Notes: generated by a model not told the origin, from the sequence alone. Shown: positions 19,680 to 31,340, counted from the stretch's first letter. The stretch is DNA of 64,000 nucleotides from Ryuthela nishihirai (GCA_038380435.1 JAWZYU010000013.1:61840946-61904945); one strand, 5' to 3'. Translations and numbers: made by a program.

Positions 19680-20015
19680 TGGCAAGTCGGCTCAGTCGGT
19701 AGCGCACCAGATTTGTAATCTGCAGTTCCCAGATTCGAGTCCCAACTATGCCTGCGTTGATATCTATCTCCGTTAAGTGCAGTCCTGCCTTCGGCGAGAA
19801 AGGGGACACGAATGGGCATGGAATGGCCTCCATCAGTCAGATGGGACTTTCAGCTCTGTGTAAGAAAGTCATATCTAGTGCACTTTAAGGAACACGCTGG
19901 ACGACCTTGAAGTGAGGTTTATATCTGTTTCCTAACAGCTGTCCAGTGGATTCCCTTCCCGTACCTTCTCAGTGTCCTTGTAACCAGCCATTTAACTCAT
20001 TGTGTGGGAAAACAA
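19680..20015 (+). mobile_element. tRNA-derived SINE, copy 3 (old)
   Basis: The tRNA-like head begins GGCTCAGTCGGTAGCGCACC, with a B box reading GATTCGAGTCC near 19732. The body is diverged but keeps AAGGAACACGCTGGACGACC and CTAACAGCTGTCCAGTGG. It ends near 20010 in an A run. No target duplication was found. Its divergence makes it one of the older copies. Confidence 0.8.
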
Positions 20016-20609
20016 AAAAAAAATTTCCTCTCGGTGGTAAAAAGAGTCCAACAACAAACAATGCGAAAAATCCGATATACTCACAATCGAGGTATACAAA
20101 AAGGTTTAGAAAATCAGAAATATCGCATGTTCACTAAAAAACTTTAAGTTTTTGAACACCGAAGCCATGAAACGGAAGCATCAGACATAAATTTTAATCT
20201 TAAATAAAGAAGGATAATGTTAAGTTGACGCATGAATATGAAATGTTACCGATAAAACTTTTGACGACACTAACTCTCAATCCTCAACTTTGACCGTGAG
20301 CGATCAACTGCAACGTAGAAGCACGTGCAAACAGAGGAAGAGAAATACGTTGTGGTCTCGTACTGAAATTCCTCATAGGATGATATTTAAGGGATTATAA
20401 CTTTTCGACTTGTAAAGGTAAAGATAAAAACGTGGTATCCATCCTTTGAGTGCAACCGTTGCATTTATGTCGGAAACGTGTGCACTTACTGCTTTCAGCT
20501 GTCATTTTGTCTTCCATCCGTTCTCGCGAAATATTTTATGGAATCTGATTGCTCGGATGAAGATGTTTTTGCTCACCTCTCAAATCCCTCCTCTGGAGCT
20601 CAGTCATAA
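20016..20609. other. no gene recognised
   Basis: Non-coding sequence between the SINE and the CpG-rich block. No promoter element or repeat could be supported. Confidence 0.4.
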
Positions 20610-21145
20610 ACTTCGAAATCCCAGCGCCTGAGGCCGGATAATTTTGGCCTGCTCATCTCTGATCTCGATTCAGCCGCAACCGCCGAGGATCTTTTTGGGA
20701 GGCGGTGCGAGGCATCCGGAAAGTGCCGAAAGGATTGTCGGTAGCAAGGGATAAAGGAATGCAGAACGAGAGATAAGAAGAAAAGGGGAGGGGGAGAGGT
20801 AGCCACCCGCACTCTCACTGTGTTGATGGGAGCAAACATCCTCTGCATCACATTCAGGTGGGATCCGCAGCAGCTGTGAGGAAAAAAAAGCGAACGGATT
20901 TGAGACCGATTGAAGCTGACAACTTGAAACCACGCTCGCGGGCGAGCGCGCCTGGCAGCCGAGAGCGTCGATCTCGCGACTAATGTTCGTGAATAATTTC
21001 GATCGGCCGGAAGAGGCGATGCGGGAAGATGCGGAAGTGTCGGGTGACCTCTGTGTGATGACAGCGGGACTGCTCATTTATCACTCTTGACAGGGACGAG
21101 CGTAGGGGCGCGGCTCGGCCTGACAGCTGACAGGCCACCGGAGTG
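20610..21145 (+). promoter_or_regulatory. CpG-rich putative promoter and 5' untranslated region
   Basis: Base composition changes sharply from AT-rich flanks to a GC-rich block with many CpG dinucleotides (for example CTCGCGGGCGAGCGCGCC at about 20934-20951). It ends just past 21260, at a splice donor. A 35-codon upstream reading frame runs from ATG at 20983 to TGA at 21090. Such a block in an otherwise AT-rich arthropod-like genome usually marks a gene start. The transcription start was not identified. Long frames on the minus strand here come from GC content and are not believed. Confidence 0.5.
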
Positions 21146-21260
21146 ATGGATGGAGGCTGCCGATTCGCGGCTGCGGGTGGAGACGGGGAGCGCTCACTCC
21201 GCACTCAGCGCGTGGGCAGCGCAGAGGTGATGAGTGACGGAAAACCGCCGAGGAAACGCG
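21146..21260 (+). CDS. candidate first coding exon, basic C-terminus
   Basis: An ATG in a fair context (G at -3, G at +4) opens 38 codons that run into a good donor, CGCG|GTAAGC, after 21260, leaving phase 1. The residues end MSDGKPPRKR, a basic stretch like the start of an AT-hook or nuclear-localisation motif. An inner in-frame ATG at 21230 could be the real start. The exon closes the CpG-rich block, and a 35-codon upstream frame precedes it, which could damp translation. I do not recognise the protein. The next exon is not visible within the window. The alternative is a non-coding first exon. Confidence 0.35.
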
Positions 21261-22297
21261 GTAAGCAGAAAAAGATCTGACGCTCCTCGCTGATGTCTTT
21301 TGAGAAAGGGCACGATCCCTTCCAGTGAGGTAGATGCTGTTTAATTTTGTTGCCATCGAAGAGGCAAACTGTTGATATTGTTCTTAAAAGTCACGCCTTC
21401 CCGCAATGGACAGGATAATTACTTTAAATATTTCATAACACGCAGGAAGAACTGAAACTGATTTTTAAAAAATAAGTAGCTTTAGTTTGTCGCCATCTCG
21501 GACACACTTCACCAGAAGTTGGATTATCGTTGTTATCGCTCTGTCACAAGTCATCACCCTATATCAGAGATTAGATTCTTCTTTCTGTTACGAAGAAGAG
21601 AATAATTTTACACAGAATTCTTGAACTTCTTAAAGCAAATATACCCGACAAGCAGTAGTCAGCTGCTAATTTTTGATCAACCGGTTCGCTGATTTTAGTT
21701 GGGAAAAGATTTTGCGAGCAAAAAAAAACAGATATTATTCGTATATTAAATATTTACTTTCAGAAAACAACTTTCCATACAGATTTCTGATTTCATTATA
21801 ACTTTTCACTGCAGAACTCTCGGATCCTCTGCAGAATGTTTTTACGTAACCATGTTTTAACGTAATGGTTCTGGATCCCAGGAATCAATTGGCTAGCCAA
21901 TTAAATTTACTGTCATGAGAAAATATGTTTAACAGACAGAGACGCCCTGTTATTTGTTCATATGTTGTTCATCAGATAAAATCCCCTTTCGGCTTTGGCT
22001 GAGCTTATGGCTAATGTTTCTATCGGGGAGTTTATTGAACAAATTGCATTTTCAACATATTGGCGGAAGTTATTGACATCAAATTTTATAATTTTACATA
22101 AATGCTGCAGTTTATCTTCACCTTCATCAAGGAGAGAATATCTCTTCCATGTTCCATATTTTTGAGATTGTGAAGATCATCTTCCTTCTTAAGCAATGTC
22201 GCCCACATGTTTACTAAGATACTTTCTATTAAACTTCTTGTTGGCAAATTTCTGTAGTGGTGATTTCTACAAAATGTATATTTTAAAAGGTTTAATC
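21261..22297. other. probable first intron; no feature seen
   Basis: AT-rich sequence following the candidate donor. It has no coding or repeat signal that I can name. Confidence 0.35.
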
Positions 22298-22411
<114 letters not shown>

Positions 22412-22425
22412 CAAGCAGCCATGGG

Positions 22426-23451
22426 CTACGGAAGTCCAACCAGACGGTGCAATTTAGTTCTCCAAGCAAGTCTATCCTGAGCTACATCTACTGCATCTGG
22501 CCACTGCACACCAATTCTAACAAGGTACTGTTTGACATTGTCTGCCCACCGCATCCTAGGTCTCCCCTTCTTTCTGAGGCCTTTAGGCACATTGTTCATA
22601 ACCCTATTCGCCAATCTATAATTATTCATACGGGCAACATGGCCAAACCAACGGAGTCTCTCTCTGCACAATATGCTGCTTAAAGGAGGTTGGAAACTCC
22701 TTTGCCTAACCTCATCATTAGTTACAAAGTTGAACCACCTAATGCCCAAGATGCTGCGTAAGCATCTGGAATCAAAAGCATCTAGTTTCCTCTTATCTTG
22801 TTTACAAAGTTTCCAAGTTTCACTACCATAATTAACCCTAGAAAGAACCAAACTATTATACAGCCTAATTTTAGTCTTTAGGTGTATACGTCTATTTCTC
22901 CACACTCTCCATAGATTCTTAAAAGTCCCGGCAGCAATCCCTATTCGTCTGTTAATCTCATGCCGCACATCACCATTATCTGTTACATAGCTCCCAAGAT
23001 AATTAAACTGTGACACCTGCTCAAGACTGCAACCATTCAGATTAACTGAATCACAGCCTGCCTGACCAATTTTCATCACTTTAGTTTTCTCTCTGTTTAT
23101 AACCAAACCTACTCTACTACCAGTCTCATCAACAGCTCGAATGAAAGAGTTCATCTCATCAACATCATTTGCGAAAAGGGCTAAATCATCAGCATAATCT
23201 AAATCAGAAATTTTCGTGTCTCCAGCCCATTTAAGGCCAAAATCTTTCCCTTGAAGTGAATTTCGAATAACATAATCAATAATCAAACTAAAGAGAAAAG
23301 GAGACAAAATGCACCCTTGTCGAACACCAGACGTAATGCTAAACCAATTGCTACAAGCCTTACCAACTCTCACACACGACTCAGTGTTATTATAGAGAGC
23401 TTTCATTAGGTTAACTAACTTGTCTGGTATACCATATGATTTCACAATCAA
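22426..23451 (-). pseudogene. RTE reverse transcriptase, C-terminal half (copy 1)
   Basis: 341 codons from the middle of the reverse transcriptase to the protein end. The catalytic YADD box is intact at residues 86-89 (about 23196-23185), preceded by SGVRQGCILSPFLFSL. The C-terminal part keeps LRWFGHVARMNNYRLANRVM. It is cut from the upstream half by a Trp-to-stop change near 23455 and a 2-base deletion near 23497, both judged against copy 2. It acts in target-primed cDNA synthesis when intact. Confidence 0.88.
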
Positions 23452-23494
23452 TCACAAATTATGACGATCAACAGAGTCGAAAGCCTTTTTGAAA

Positions 23495-24682
23495 TCAAAA
23501 GCTAGCAACCAAAGGTTTCTGAAACTCTAAACATTTCTCAAGAATCTGCCTAAGTGAAAATATCTGATCCACACATCCCCTACCACTTCTGAATCCACAT
23601 TGGTCATCACGCAATTGACTGTCAATCAGATTCTTAATTCTATTAAGCACAGTCATGGAAAGAACTTTACCTGGAACAGAGAGTAGGCTAATACCCCTAT
23701 AGTTATCACAAGAACTGCGATCACCTTTTTTGAAAATAGGGATAACAATAGCTCTGGTAAAATCCTTAGGAATCATGCCTTTATCATAAAAGATATTCAG
23801 AATTTTAGTCATCCAAGTGGTAACCGAAACATTCCCAGCTCTAAGCATTTCGATAGTAATTTCATCTACCCCTGGGGATTTATGTAGTTTAAGTTTAGAA
23901 ATAGCCAAAATAACTTCAGATTGTGTTATAGGGCCAACATTAAAGCCACCAATGCATCTATCATCATTGCAAACAATGGGAGTAGAACTAACTACATTGT
24001 TTAGAACATCACTGAAATGCTCAGCCCACCTAGCCATGACAGAATCCTCCCCTTCTATAACCTTACCTTGTTTATCCTTCATTCCTTGTATACCTGTCCG
24101 TTTTCTACCACACAAAACATTAACTATCTGGTACAGCTCTCTGCTGTTGTGCTGTCTAACTGCTTCTTCGGCTTTGTCAGCCAAACCATCAAGCCAAAGA
24201 TTCTTATCAGCAGCTAACTGATCTTTTACACGTTTATTAAGTTCTCTGTAATGCTTTCTATTAGTACTAGTAGGGTATTGATTATGGACATTCCTGCAGT
24301 TCTTTCTTTCCGAAATAAGCTTAAGTGCCTTATCACTCAGATAATTCTGTCTCTTCTGCTCCTTTTTTCCTAAAAGAGTACTGTTAGTGTCCAAAAAAGC
24401 CTGTTTAAAATGATCCCATTCTTCCTCAACTTCAGTAGTAAGCATACCATGACTGTCGTAATGACTAAGTAACCTATCATGGTAAGCTTTGGCTATAACT
24501 GGGTCTTTCAGAGCTTCAGTATTAAAAGCAAATTTTTTAACCCTAGCACAACACTTTTTAAGTTTAAGTTGCAAGACACTTTTAACAAGGTAATGGTCAG
24601 ATCCAATTTCAGATCCCCTATATGCCCTGGTATTTCTAACAGAACTAGCCCATTTGCTGTTAATTAATATATAATCAATCAT
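23495..24682 (-). pseudogene. RTE endonuclease end, linker and reverse transcriptase N-terminal half (copy 1)
   Basis: 395 codons that start inside the endonuclease (MIDYILINSKWAS, GSDHYLV with the conserved Asp-His) and continue through a linker. They reach the RT fingers and palm: SPGVDEI, IPIFKKGDRSSCDNYRGISLLS, QCGFRSGRGCVDQIFSLRQ. The frame fails at 23495 by a 2-base deletion. Upstream it is separated from the endonuclease start by an insertion at 24765-24849 that brings a stop. Confidence 0.88.
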
Positions 24683-24829
24683 ATTCCTATGCAGCCCATC
24701 AGGTGAAACCCATGTGTACTTATGTATGTCGCGGTGTTTGTAATAAGTGTTAGTTATTCTGAATCCATTGCGTTTACTTACATCTTATACTTATATCGTT
24801 ATACGTTTACTTATATCTTACTTTACATC

Positions 24830-25504
24830 TTATCCATTGCGTTTACTTACCTGTAGGAGACATTGCCCATTCCCATTGCAGCTACCAATACCAAAAGGGC
24901 CAATCACACCTCCCCAAAGGTCAGAGTCAGTACCAACTTTGGCATTGAAGTCACCAAGATCAAGGGTAATATCTCCTTTCTTGACAGAATTCAAAATATC
25001 CTGAAGTTGTTCATAAAACCTATCCTTCTCATCCTCATCGGCATCCTCAGTGGGGGCATAACAGCAGATAACATTCAGGTCTTTAACGCTTGTCTGAAAT
25101 TTTGCTGTAAGAAACCTTTCATTAATGCACTCATAGCCTAGAAGAGCATCACTAGCGTGTCTGCTGAGAAGCAGACCCACGCCTTGGTGATGCTTATTGT
25201 CGTCCCTCCCTGAAAAGAGACATTTAAGATTATTTTTAAGAATCTGACCTTTATCTGTCCATCTGGTCTCTAGCAAGCCTAGAATATTTAAATTATAATG
25301 GTGGAATTCTTGTGTGAGGACATCAAGAGAAAAAGTTCTGTGCAGAGTCCTCACATTCCAACTACCTATGGAGAGAAAATGGTTAGTGGGATGTTTAAAG
25401 AAACTATGTTTATTGAGAGAGGGAATGCCGACAATATCAAACAGCCCCCTAATCGCAGACATGGGGCAAAGACCCGTTCCCCCACCACTAAAGGCTGAAG
25501 CCAT
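24830..25504 (-). pseudogene. RTE apurinic-type endonuclease (copy 1)
   Basis: 224 codons. Motifs in order: SIGSWNVRTL (about residues 45-54), GLLETRW with the catalytic Glu (about 76-82), VICCYAPTEDADED, and DLGDFNAKVG. These are the metal-binding and DNA-nicking motifs of the APE family, used to cut the target site. The frame stops early because a 69-bp tandem duplication (a 19-bp word repeated at 24763-24781 and 24832-24850) inserts a TAA. Confidence 0.88.
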
Positions 25505-25984
25505 CTACACTGGAAGACTTCCTCCAATGTAGAATTTGACGATGCCAATAGAAGCAAAGAGTTCAGGTGCCTGCGATGACCTCTGCTCAGGATTATCCAC
25601 CAGCTGATAAACATATCCTGTGAATCTATTCACTTGGGGCTGTCAACCCCAGAAACAAACAGAAAACACAGCGGTAGATTTTCCCTCCACAGAAGCCACC
25701 AGTGCAGCAAAATCAGGATCCATAATCAAGCTCAGAGCCATATATCTGTCGAGTGAAGTGGGTTTATATGGTCAGCACCAGGACCCTGTGTGGTTGACCA
25801 CTCCTCAGCAGGGTAGAAAAAAAAGAAAAGTAGCCATAGTTGTCCAGATCAGTAGGCCACACTAATCTGGCAGCCCTCCCCTTCCGTTTAACAAATGTAT
25901 TTTTTGATATAACCTATAGACTCTTTTAATTGTTGAAGAGCTGATTATTTTATATTTTAGTTCTTTTAATTAGTTTGTCGGCTG

Positions 25985-26960
25985 TTACAATATTTTATGA
26001 CCTTGATTGAAAAGCATCCAACAAAAAAAAATTTCGTGCAATATAATTACAATAAAAGCCAAGTCGCTTAGAAAACTCTTTTTTTAAACCTGTTTTCCCT
26101 TCCAAAGTTTTTATTTTACGTAAAATGTTCGAAAAGTGTTGGATGTACACGCCACACAGTCTTTGGTCTGGCCGCTGCTCATCTTGGTCAAAGTACTCCA
26201 CCAATTTTACTTTTATTTTTAGTTCTTTCCAAATTGCCTCCAATTCGTATCGGTTCTTATTTGATAAAAGGAATAGATTTTCCCCGTGGACATTTTAAAT
26301 GATTAATTTGATTTATATTATTAATTGAATCATCTAATACCAATTGAAGAGGATGGTTCAAGGACTGCCATATAATAATAATATCTCGAAAACCTGCAAT
26401 AAATCGAGGGTTGGGTTGGGTTGTTTTACCTCTGAGCGGCACTTTTTGCACACCATGGGCTAAATGGCCAGGTCACATGGACCCCGAAGGCTCAGAGAAG
26501 GTTGGGGGAGGGGACCCACTGGAACAGCTGTTGGGAGACAGATGGTAGCCTCCCGTCAAGGCCATCCAGCGTGTTCTTTAACGTGCACAGGGTGTGGCTC
26601 TCCCGCACACGGGGCCACGGCTTAACGTCCCATCCGACGGAAGGCGGCCTTTTCAAGCCCATCGGTGTCCCCTACTGACCGTGGGCAGGGCGGGGAATTT
26701 TTGTGGAGATAAATCTCAACGCTGACCCAGCTGGGACTCGAACCTGGGAACTACAAATTACGAGCCTGGCGCGCTACCGACTGAACCACCCCAATAAATC
26801 GAGGACTAACACCACATCTGCGCCATCAGAGCAAAATCCGATTAAGTTTGATTTAAATAATTCTTGTCAAAATTTATTTTTTTTCGAGAAAGACAATAAT
26901 ACATGGTAAATGTTTTTCGGCTGTTTGTGTCTCTAATTTTAAAAGATCAACAAAACTCAC
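25985..26960 (-). pseudogene. hAT-like transposase relic split by a SINE
   Basis: On the minus strand the right part (26960-26805) ends in LIGFCSDGADVVL. Left of the SINE (26400-25985) the relic continues with [20 protein letters not shown] and then, in another frame, WRVHPTLFEHFT. This order (GFCSDGA, a Trp/His-type NH-LELA block, RWAA, VWR-HPTL-HF) fits the hAT-related KIAA1586/ZBED-like transposases. Several frameshifts are present. The SINE at 26410-26791 sits inside it with a 13-bp duplication. Dead; the assignment is by motif pattern only. Confidence 0.6.
26410..26791 (-). mobile_element. full-length tRNA-derived SINE, copy 4
   Basis: A full element in minus orientation with an (AACCC)3-like tail at the left (complement of GTTGGGTTGGGTTG) and the tRNA-like head at the right. 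It is flanked by a perfect 13-bp target duplication, CAATAAATCGAGG, at 26397-26409 and 26792-26804. It is one of the least diverged copies. It interrupts the hAT relic, so it is younger than that element. Confidence 0.93.
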
Positions 26961-27112
26961 TGTACATTCGTTTCAAATTAAAACTTAAAAAAAAAAAACT
27001 ACGATTGATTTTTTTTTTAGATAGTCGATGCCTCGTCAATAATAACAATATAAATTTTTGAATCATTGTTAATTATTTTGCTCATATTCCTTTTGCATTT
27101 ATTTGAAAATAT

Positions 27113-28183
27113 TGTTACGAGAGATGAACGTGCTACTTTGAATGACTTTGAATGAACTTGTGATGTGATGTATCGTCTTGAAGCTTGTGTGAACTACAGC
27201 GTGAGAATTACATCACAAACTACTTCGAACGAGCTTAACTTAAAAAATAAAGAATAAGTTATAGTAATTAAGAGGAATTAAGAGTGTTAAAAAAGATATA
27301 GTTTGTTTTAGTCTGTGCGGTTTAGTAAGAAGAAGAAACGTTTTTATTTGATTGTGTTCACGGTAAGTTAAATAAGTTTATTAGTGTTGATCCTGTTAGT
27401 GGACTGGCAAGAAAAAGAAGGATGTTTAGGGTTGGGTTTGGTTGTTTTACCTCTGAGCGGCAGTTTTTTGCACACCATGGACTAAATGGCCAGGTCACAT
27501 GGACCCCGAAGGCTCAGAGAAGGTTGGGGGAGGGGACCCACTGCAACAGCTGTTGGGAGACAGATGGTAGCCTCCCGTCAAGGCCATCCAGCGTGTTCTT
27601 TAACGTGCACAGGGTATGGCTCTCCCGCACACGGGGCCACGGCTTAACGTCCCATCCGACGGACGGCGGCTTTTCCAAGCCCATCGGTGTCCCCTACTGA
27701 CCGTGGGCAGGGTAGGGAATTTTGCGGAGATAAATCTCAACGCTGTCCCAGCTGGGACTCGAACCTGGGAACTACAGATTACGAGTCTGGCGCAGGATGT
27801 GTAGAACACTTAAAGATGTGGCTGAAGAGGTTTTATGTTAGTCGAACAAACAGAGCTAATCTGAACTTTTCTGTAGGAAGAGTTCATCATTGCATTTAGT
27901 TGTTTAGAAATTGGTAAGGTATACTCGATAGATTGCAGGTTTGTTCACAAGTATGATTGTGCCACTTATCGACTGATGTAAAAGCCTTATATTATGCTTT
28001 TTGTGTAAATAATAACGAGGTGTTAAGTTCTTCTGAAGATTTATTTTTTATCGATATAGATTTATATTAGTTGCGTTGAGTTTATGTAAATGTTTTCATT
28101 CATAGTTTTGTAACAAATTACGTTATTTTGGAATTATAATTGTTAAATGCTATTTTTTGTTCCATCCGTTTAATTCGTAACAT
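27113..28183. repeat. possible solo LTR interrupted by a SINE
   Basis: The stretch begins TGTTACGA and ends TCGTAACA, an 8-bp inverted terminal repeat of the kind bounding many LTRs. Removing the SINE and its duplication leaves about 0.7 kb. No matching target duplication was seen and no internal retroelement sequence adjoins it, so this stays tentative. Confidence 0.3.
27430..27793 (-). mobile_element. tRNA-derived SINE, copy 5, head truncated
   Basis: Minus-oriented SINE with the 3' tail at the left. The 5' end stops inside the tRNA-like head (the A box is missing). It has an 11-bp duplication with one mismatch, AGGATGT(T/G)TAG, at 27419-27429 and 27794-27804. The truncation within the head shows incomplete reverse transcription. 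Confidence 0.9.
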
Positions 28184-29183
28184 TAAGTTCTACGGTCACG
28201 ATTGCCGAAAATCGAGAATGAAGACCAATGCCAATGTCCAGTCCATTTTTTTATTTGTAATTTCTTTTCATCGTCTATTTCGGATACTATTCTGTTTCTA
28301 CTAACCAAACTGTACACTCTATTAATACTTTACAAGCGCTAAGAAGCACATTCATTAATTTTCTTAATGATGCTTGTGCAACTGTTTTATTTATTCCTCA
28401 TTTCTCTACACGGCAGTCTTTCCGTTCTTTAGAATATATAAATCATGATCTCTCTGTAGAACATTTGATGCAACATATTTTTCACAAACTGAGCACCCTA
28501 TTTCTAATTTTGAAAATAAGGCCAACATATGCTTCTTTGAACATTGCATAATAATGTGAATTTGGAAATCTGCTAAATTGTTTTGACTTAAATCAGCAAT
28601 TTGGGTTGTTGTCCTTACAAGTGATTCTGTTAGTGACCATACTTACGATAAAGCTGATATTAAATCTGATTCTAAACTTGATGATGATGCATGACCAACA
28701 GTACTATTGATTTGTAATTAAGTTGCAAGATTATCTATTGATTTTACGTTTTCAAATAAAAAAATCAGTTAACATAGAAGTCCGAGTCGAAGAAAGTGCG
28801 TTTGTTACTGATGGTGCTGATTCTGTTATTGCCGATGCATTCGCATATCGAGTTTTTAGCGTTAACTAGTCATTTTGGACTTTTTATTGAACAAATCAAT
28901 AAGAGTTTTGTTGTCGCTTCATATTATTATCCTGAAGGGTTAATAATATGTATTCATTTATATGTGTAAACTGTTATAAATTACCTTAAGCGTGAATCTT
29001 GGAAACAAAACCTCTACTTGAATGTCTTACAGAGAAATATAAATATTATAGAATACAATTAGACATGTCAAAACCAGTGTATTCTTGGACATAAACTCTC
29101 ATCAAAAAATAAAATCTCATATCATTTACCGGTAGTTCGTAAAACTGTTGTATGGGGACTCTGCCATTCCGCCAATGGAAATA
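28184..29183. other. no gene recognised
   Basis: AT-rich, with many stops in all frames. Weakly protein-like words occur (for example DSVSDHTYDKADIKSDSKLDDD near 28625-28690), but no family fits. Confidence 0.4.
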
Positions 29184-30671
29184 CACTGCTAGCCATTAAA
29201 AGTGCAACACCAGGAAGAACTCATCAGATTGTACCGAAATACGCAAGATGGTTAGCCAACGTTCTCCCATGGGCTACCCATCTTGCGTATTTCGGGACAA
29301 TCTGATGATTGATTCAAAGCGCAGCACATATACAGACATCATGTGTGACAGTAACGCTTCCTGGAATGATTAATATAAGAGGGTGTAAGAGGAGATTACA
29401 AAGAGCCGGTGTAAAGCACTCTGGAATTGCGTTTGCTCGCAGTTCTTGTGCACTAAAGGATGAAGTATGCCCCGGCAAAGAACACGGCATCCATATGACC
29501 AGGTTTCCGACTTTGATTAAGGGAGAATTGTAAGATTACGGGAAGGCGGGATTATCGTACCGAGACATCAGTGCTCGTGTTGATGGAATGCTGCCACAGT
29601 GATGAGAATATGGCGTCAGTGGGTAGAGGAGGAATGAACTCACTGATGTGAGGGATCTCAATGGCTCTCTCACACAAACGAATGAGAGGGCACACATCTC
29701 GTGCGCATGGCTTTGAATGATCGTACAACCACATCAAACACCTTAGCTCAACAGTTAGGGTGTTTTGCACATCAACCAGTGTCCTCCCGAATGGTTCAAC
29801 GTCATCTGCAGCATCTAGGAATCTTTGATAGGCGGCCATTGTTTCGGTTACCATTGACTCTACAACACAGGCATATGCGACTGCAATTGTGCCAAGAACG
29901 TCATGCATGGATGCGTGAATGGCATCACATCGTCTTTTCAGACGAATCCCACTTCAGTATGCAGAACCATGATGGACGAATCCATATCTGGCGATACCAC
30001 GGCGACAAGATCAGTGAGACATGCATGATGCAGCACCATACAGGTCCAGACCCTGGTATTATAGTATGGGGTGCCATTGGACTCCACTCATGCACGTGGC
30101 TCATATTCATTACCGGTACTTTGAACAGCCAGTATTACATCACTGAGGTGTTGGAGACTGTGGTCATACCTTATCTTCAGGAGCTCTCTGGTGTCATTTA
30201 CCAACAGGACAGTTCCCGACCACATGTGGCATGCACTGTCCAACAATTTCTGGATAGCCACCACGTGACACTTCTGCCTTGGCCTGTGCGTTCACCAGAT
30301 CTTCCCCAATTGAGTATGTATGGTCCATGATCTCACGATGATTGGCACACCAGACACCAGCAGCTGCTACAACAAATGAACTTTGGCTACGTATCGAAAC
30401 TGCATGGACTCACATTCTCCAAACACACATCCGACGTCTCATCCTCTCAATGCCGGACCATATAGCAGTGGTTATTGCCGCTCATGTTGGCTGCACAAGA
30501 TACTGATTTCTGTGAAATTAGTATCTTGTGTAGCGAACAACAAATACAACTCGGTTACACTCGGTTGTATTTGCAATCATTTGATCTTTGTAACATAAGC
30601 TATGTATTCACTAAATATGGCTTTGATATCTCTTGTGTTTCCTGGTTTTGCACTTTTAATGGCCAGCAGTG
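29184..30671 (+). mobile_element. Tc1-like DNA transposon with terminal repeats
   Basis: About 1.49 kb between TA dinucleotides at 29182-29183 and 30672-30673. The terminal inverted repeats run about 33 bp and begin CACTGCTAGCCATTAAAAGT on the left, matched by the complement of the right end with two mismatches. A degenerate transposase lies inside on the plus strand. Just inside each end are strong hairpins: 29221-29307 (arms of about 37 bp), 30487-30533 and 30541-30573. The clear ends make this the best-preserved DNA transposon here. Confidence 0.9.
29530..30480 (+). pseudogene. Tc1-like transposase, frameshifted
   Basis: The main open piece is 29701-30330 (209 codons). It has the second helix-turn-helix (MALNDRTTTSNTLAQQLG), the first catalytic Asp in VFSDESHF, and the second in IYQQDSSRPHVA. 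A one-base deletion then shifts the frame just before the expected third acidic residue, and the C-terminal tail continues in another frame to about 30480. Upstream, the first helix-turn-helix (GGLSYRDISARV, near 29545-29580) is also cut off by an indel. So the enzyme is dead while its transposon ends remain. A stretch of similar length on the minus strand is a shadow. Confidence 0.88.
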
Positions 30672-30822
30672 TATTTGCTTTTTGTAACGTATAGGGGAAA
30701 TGTAATAAAACGTTACTTATTGTTGCTGGCGCAAAGACATGGCCGAGGAAGACAAAGTCGGAGTATATAGATGCGTTTTGATTTATTCTATTATTTCTTG
30801 AAGATTACTTATTACTTTTTAA

Positions 30823-31340
30823 CCCTTTCAGGACCATAAGGTTTCTAAGAGTAAATATTAGTATGTAACTGTTTATTTTAGTTTGTTTAGACGTAAAATA
30901 AATAAAAATCATAAGTAAAATACATAATAATGTGGAGTTTTTTTGGAATTTTATGGGAAATATTTTTCCCAATGGACTATAAAGGTAACACAAATTATAG
31001 TTAGACTTATTATGCAATGTCTTTTATTTATTGGTTTATTAGAACAAAATGTTAACTAAAATAATACAAAATTATGAAATAAAATTACTATACAAAATGA
31101 TGTGCTAATTATGATATTCTGCGAAGCAATTTCTTTTGGTAGTGAGGCAAAGATGGACATTGCGCAGATGCAACATTATTGCAAAGATGGACATGGACTA
31201 AACGTTCCCGTTTACGTAATTGCGTTCGGCATACGTTCTATTTTGACATTCTGTATAAAAAATGCAGATAAGGTTATGATTAAATACGACAATCACCAAT
31301 TTTAAAATGGGGAAAAATGTTTCCCTTAGTCGTGAAAGGG
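30823..31340. mobile_element. piggyBac-type MITE
   Basis: 518 bp bounded by TTAA on both sides (30819-30822 and 31341-31344), the hallmark target of piggyBac elements. The ends are inverted: CCCTTTCAGGAC at the left and GTCGTGAAAGGG at the right. Subterminal words GGGAAATATTTTTCCC and GGGGAAAAATGTTTCCC are also paired. There is no transposase; a 67-codon frame inside has no known match. It would need a piggyBac enzyme in trans. Confidence 0.8.

Noticed and set aside
20670..21356. Minus-strand frames of 74 to 135 codons
   Set aside because: Explained by high GC content of the promoter-like block; no motif, and the plus strand has the better exon and donor.
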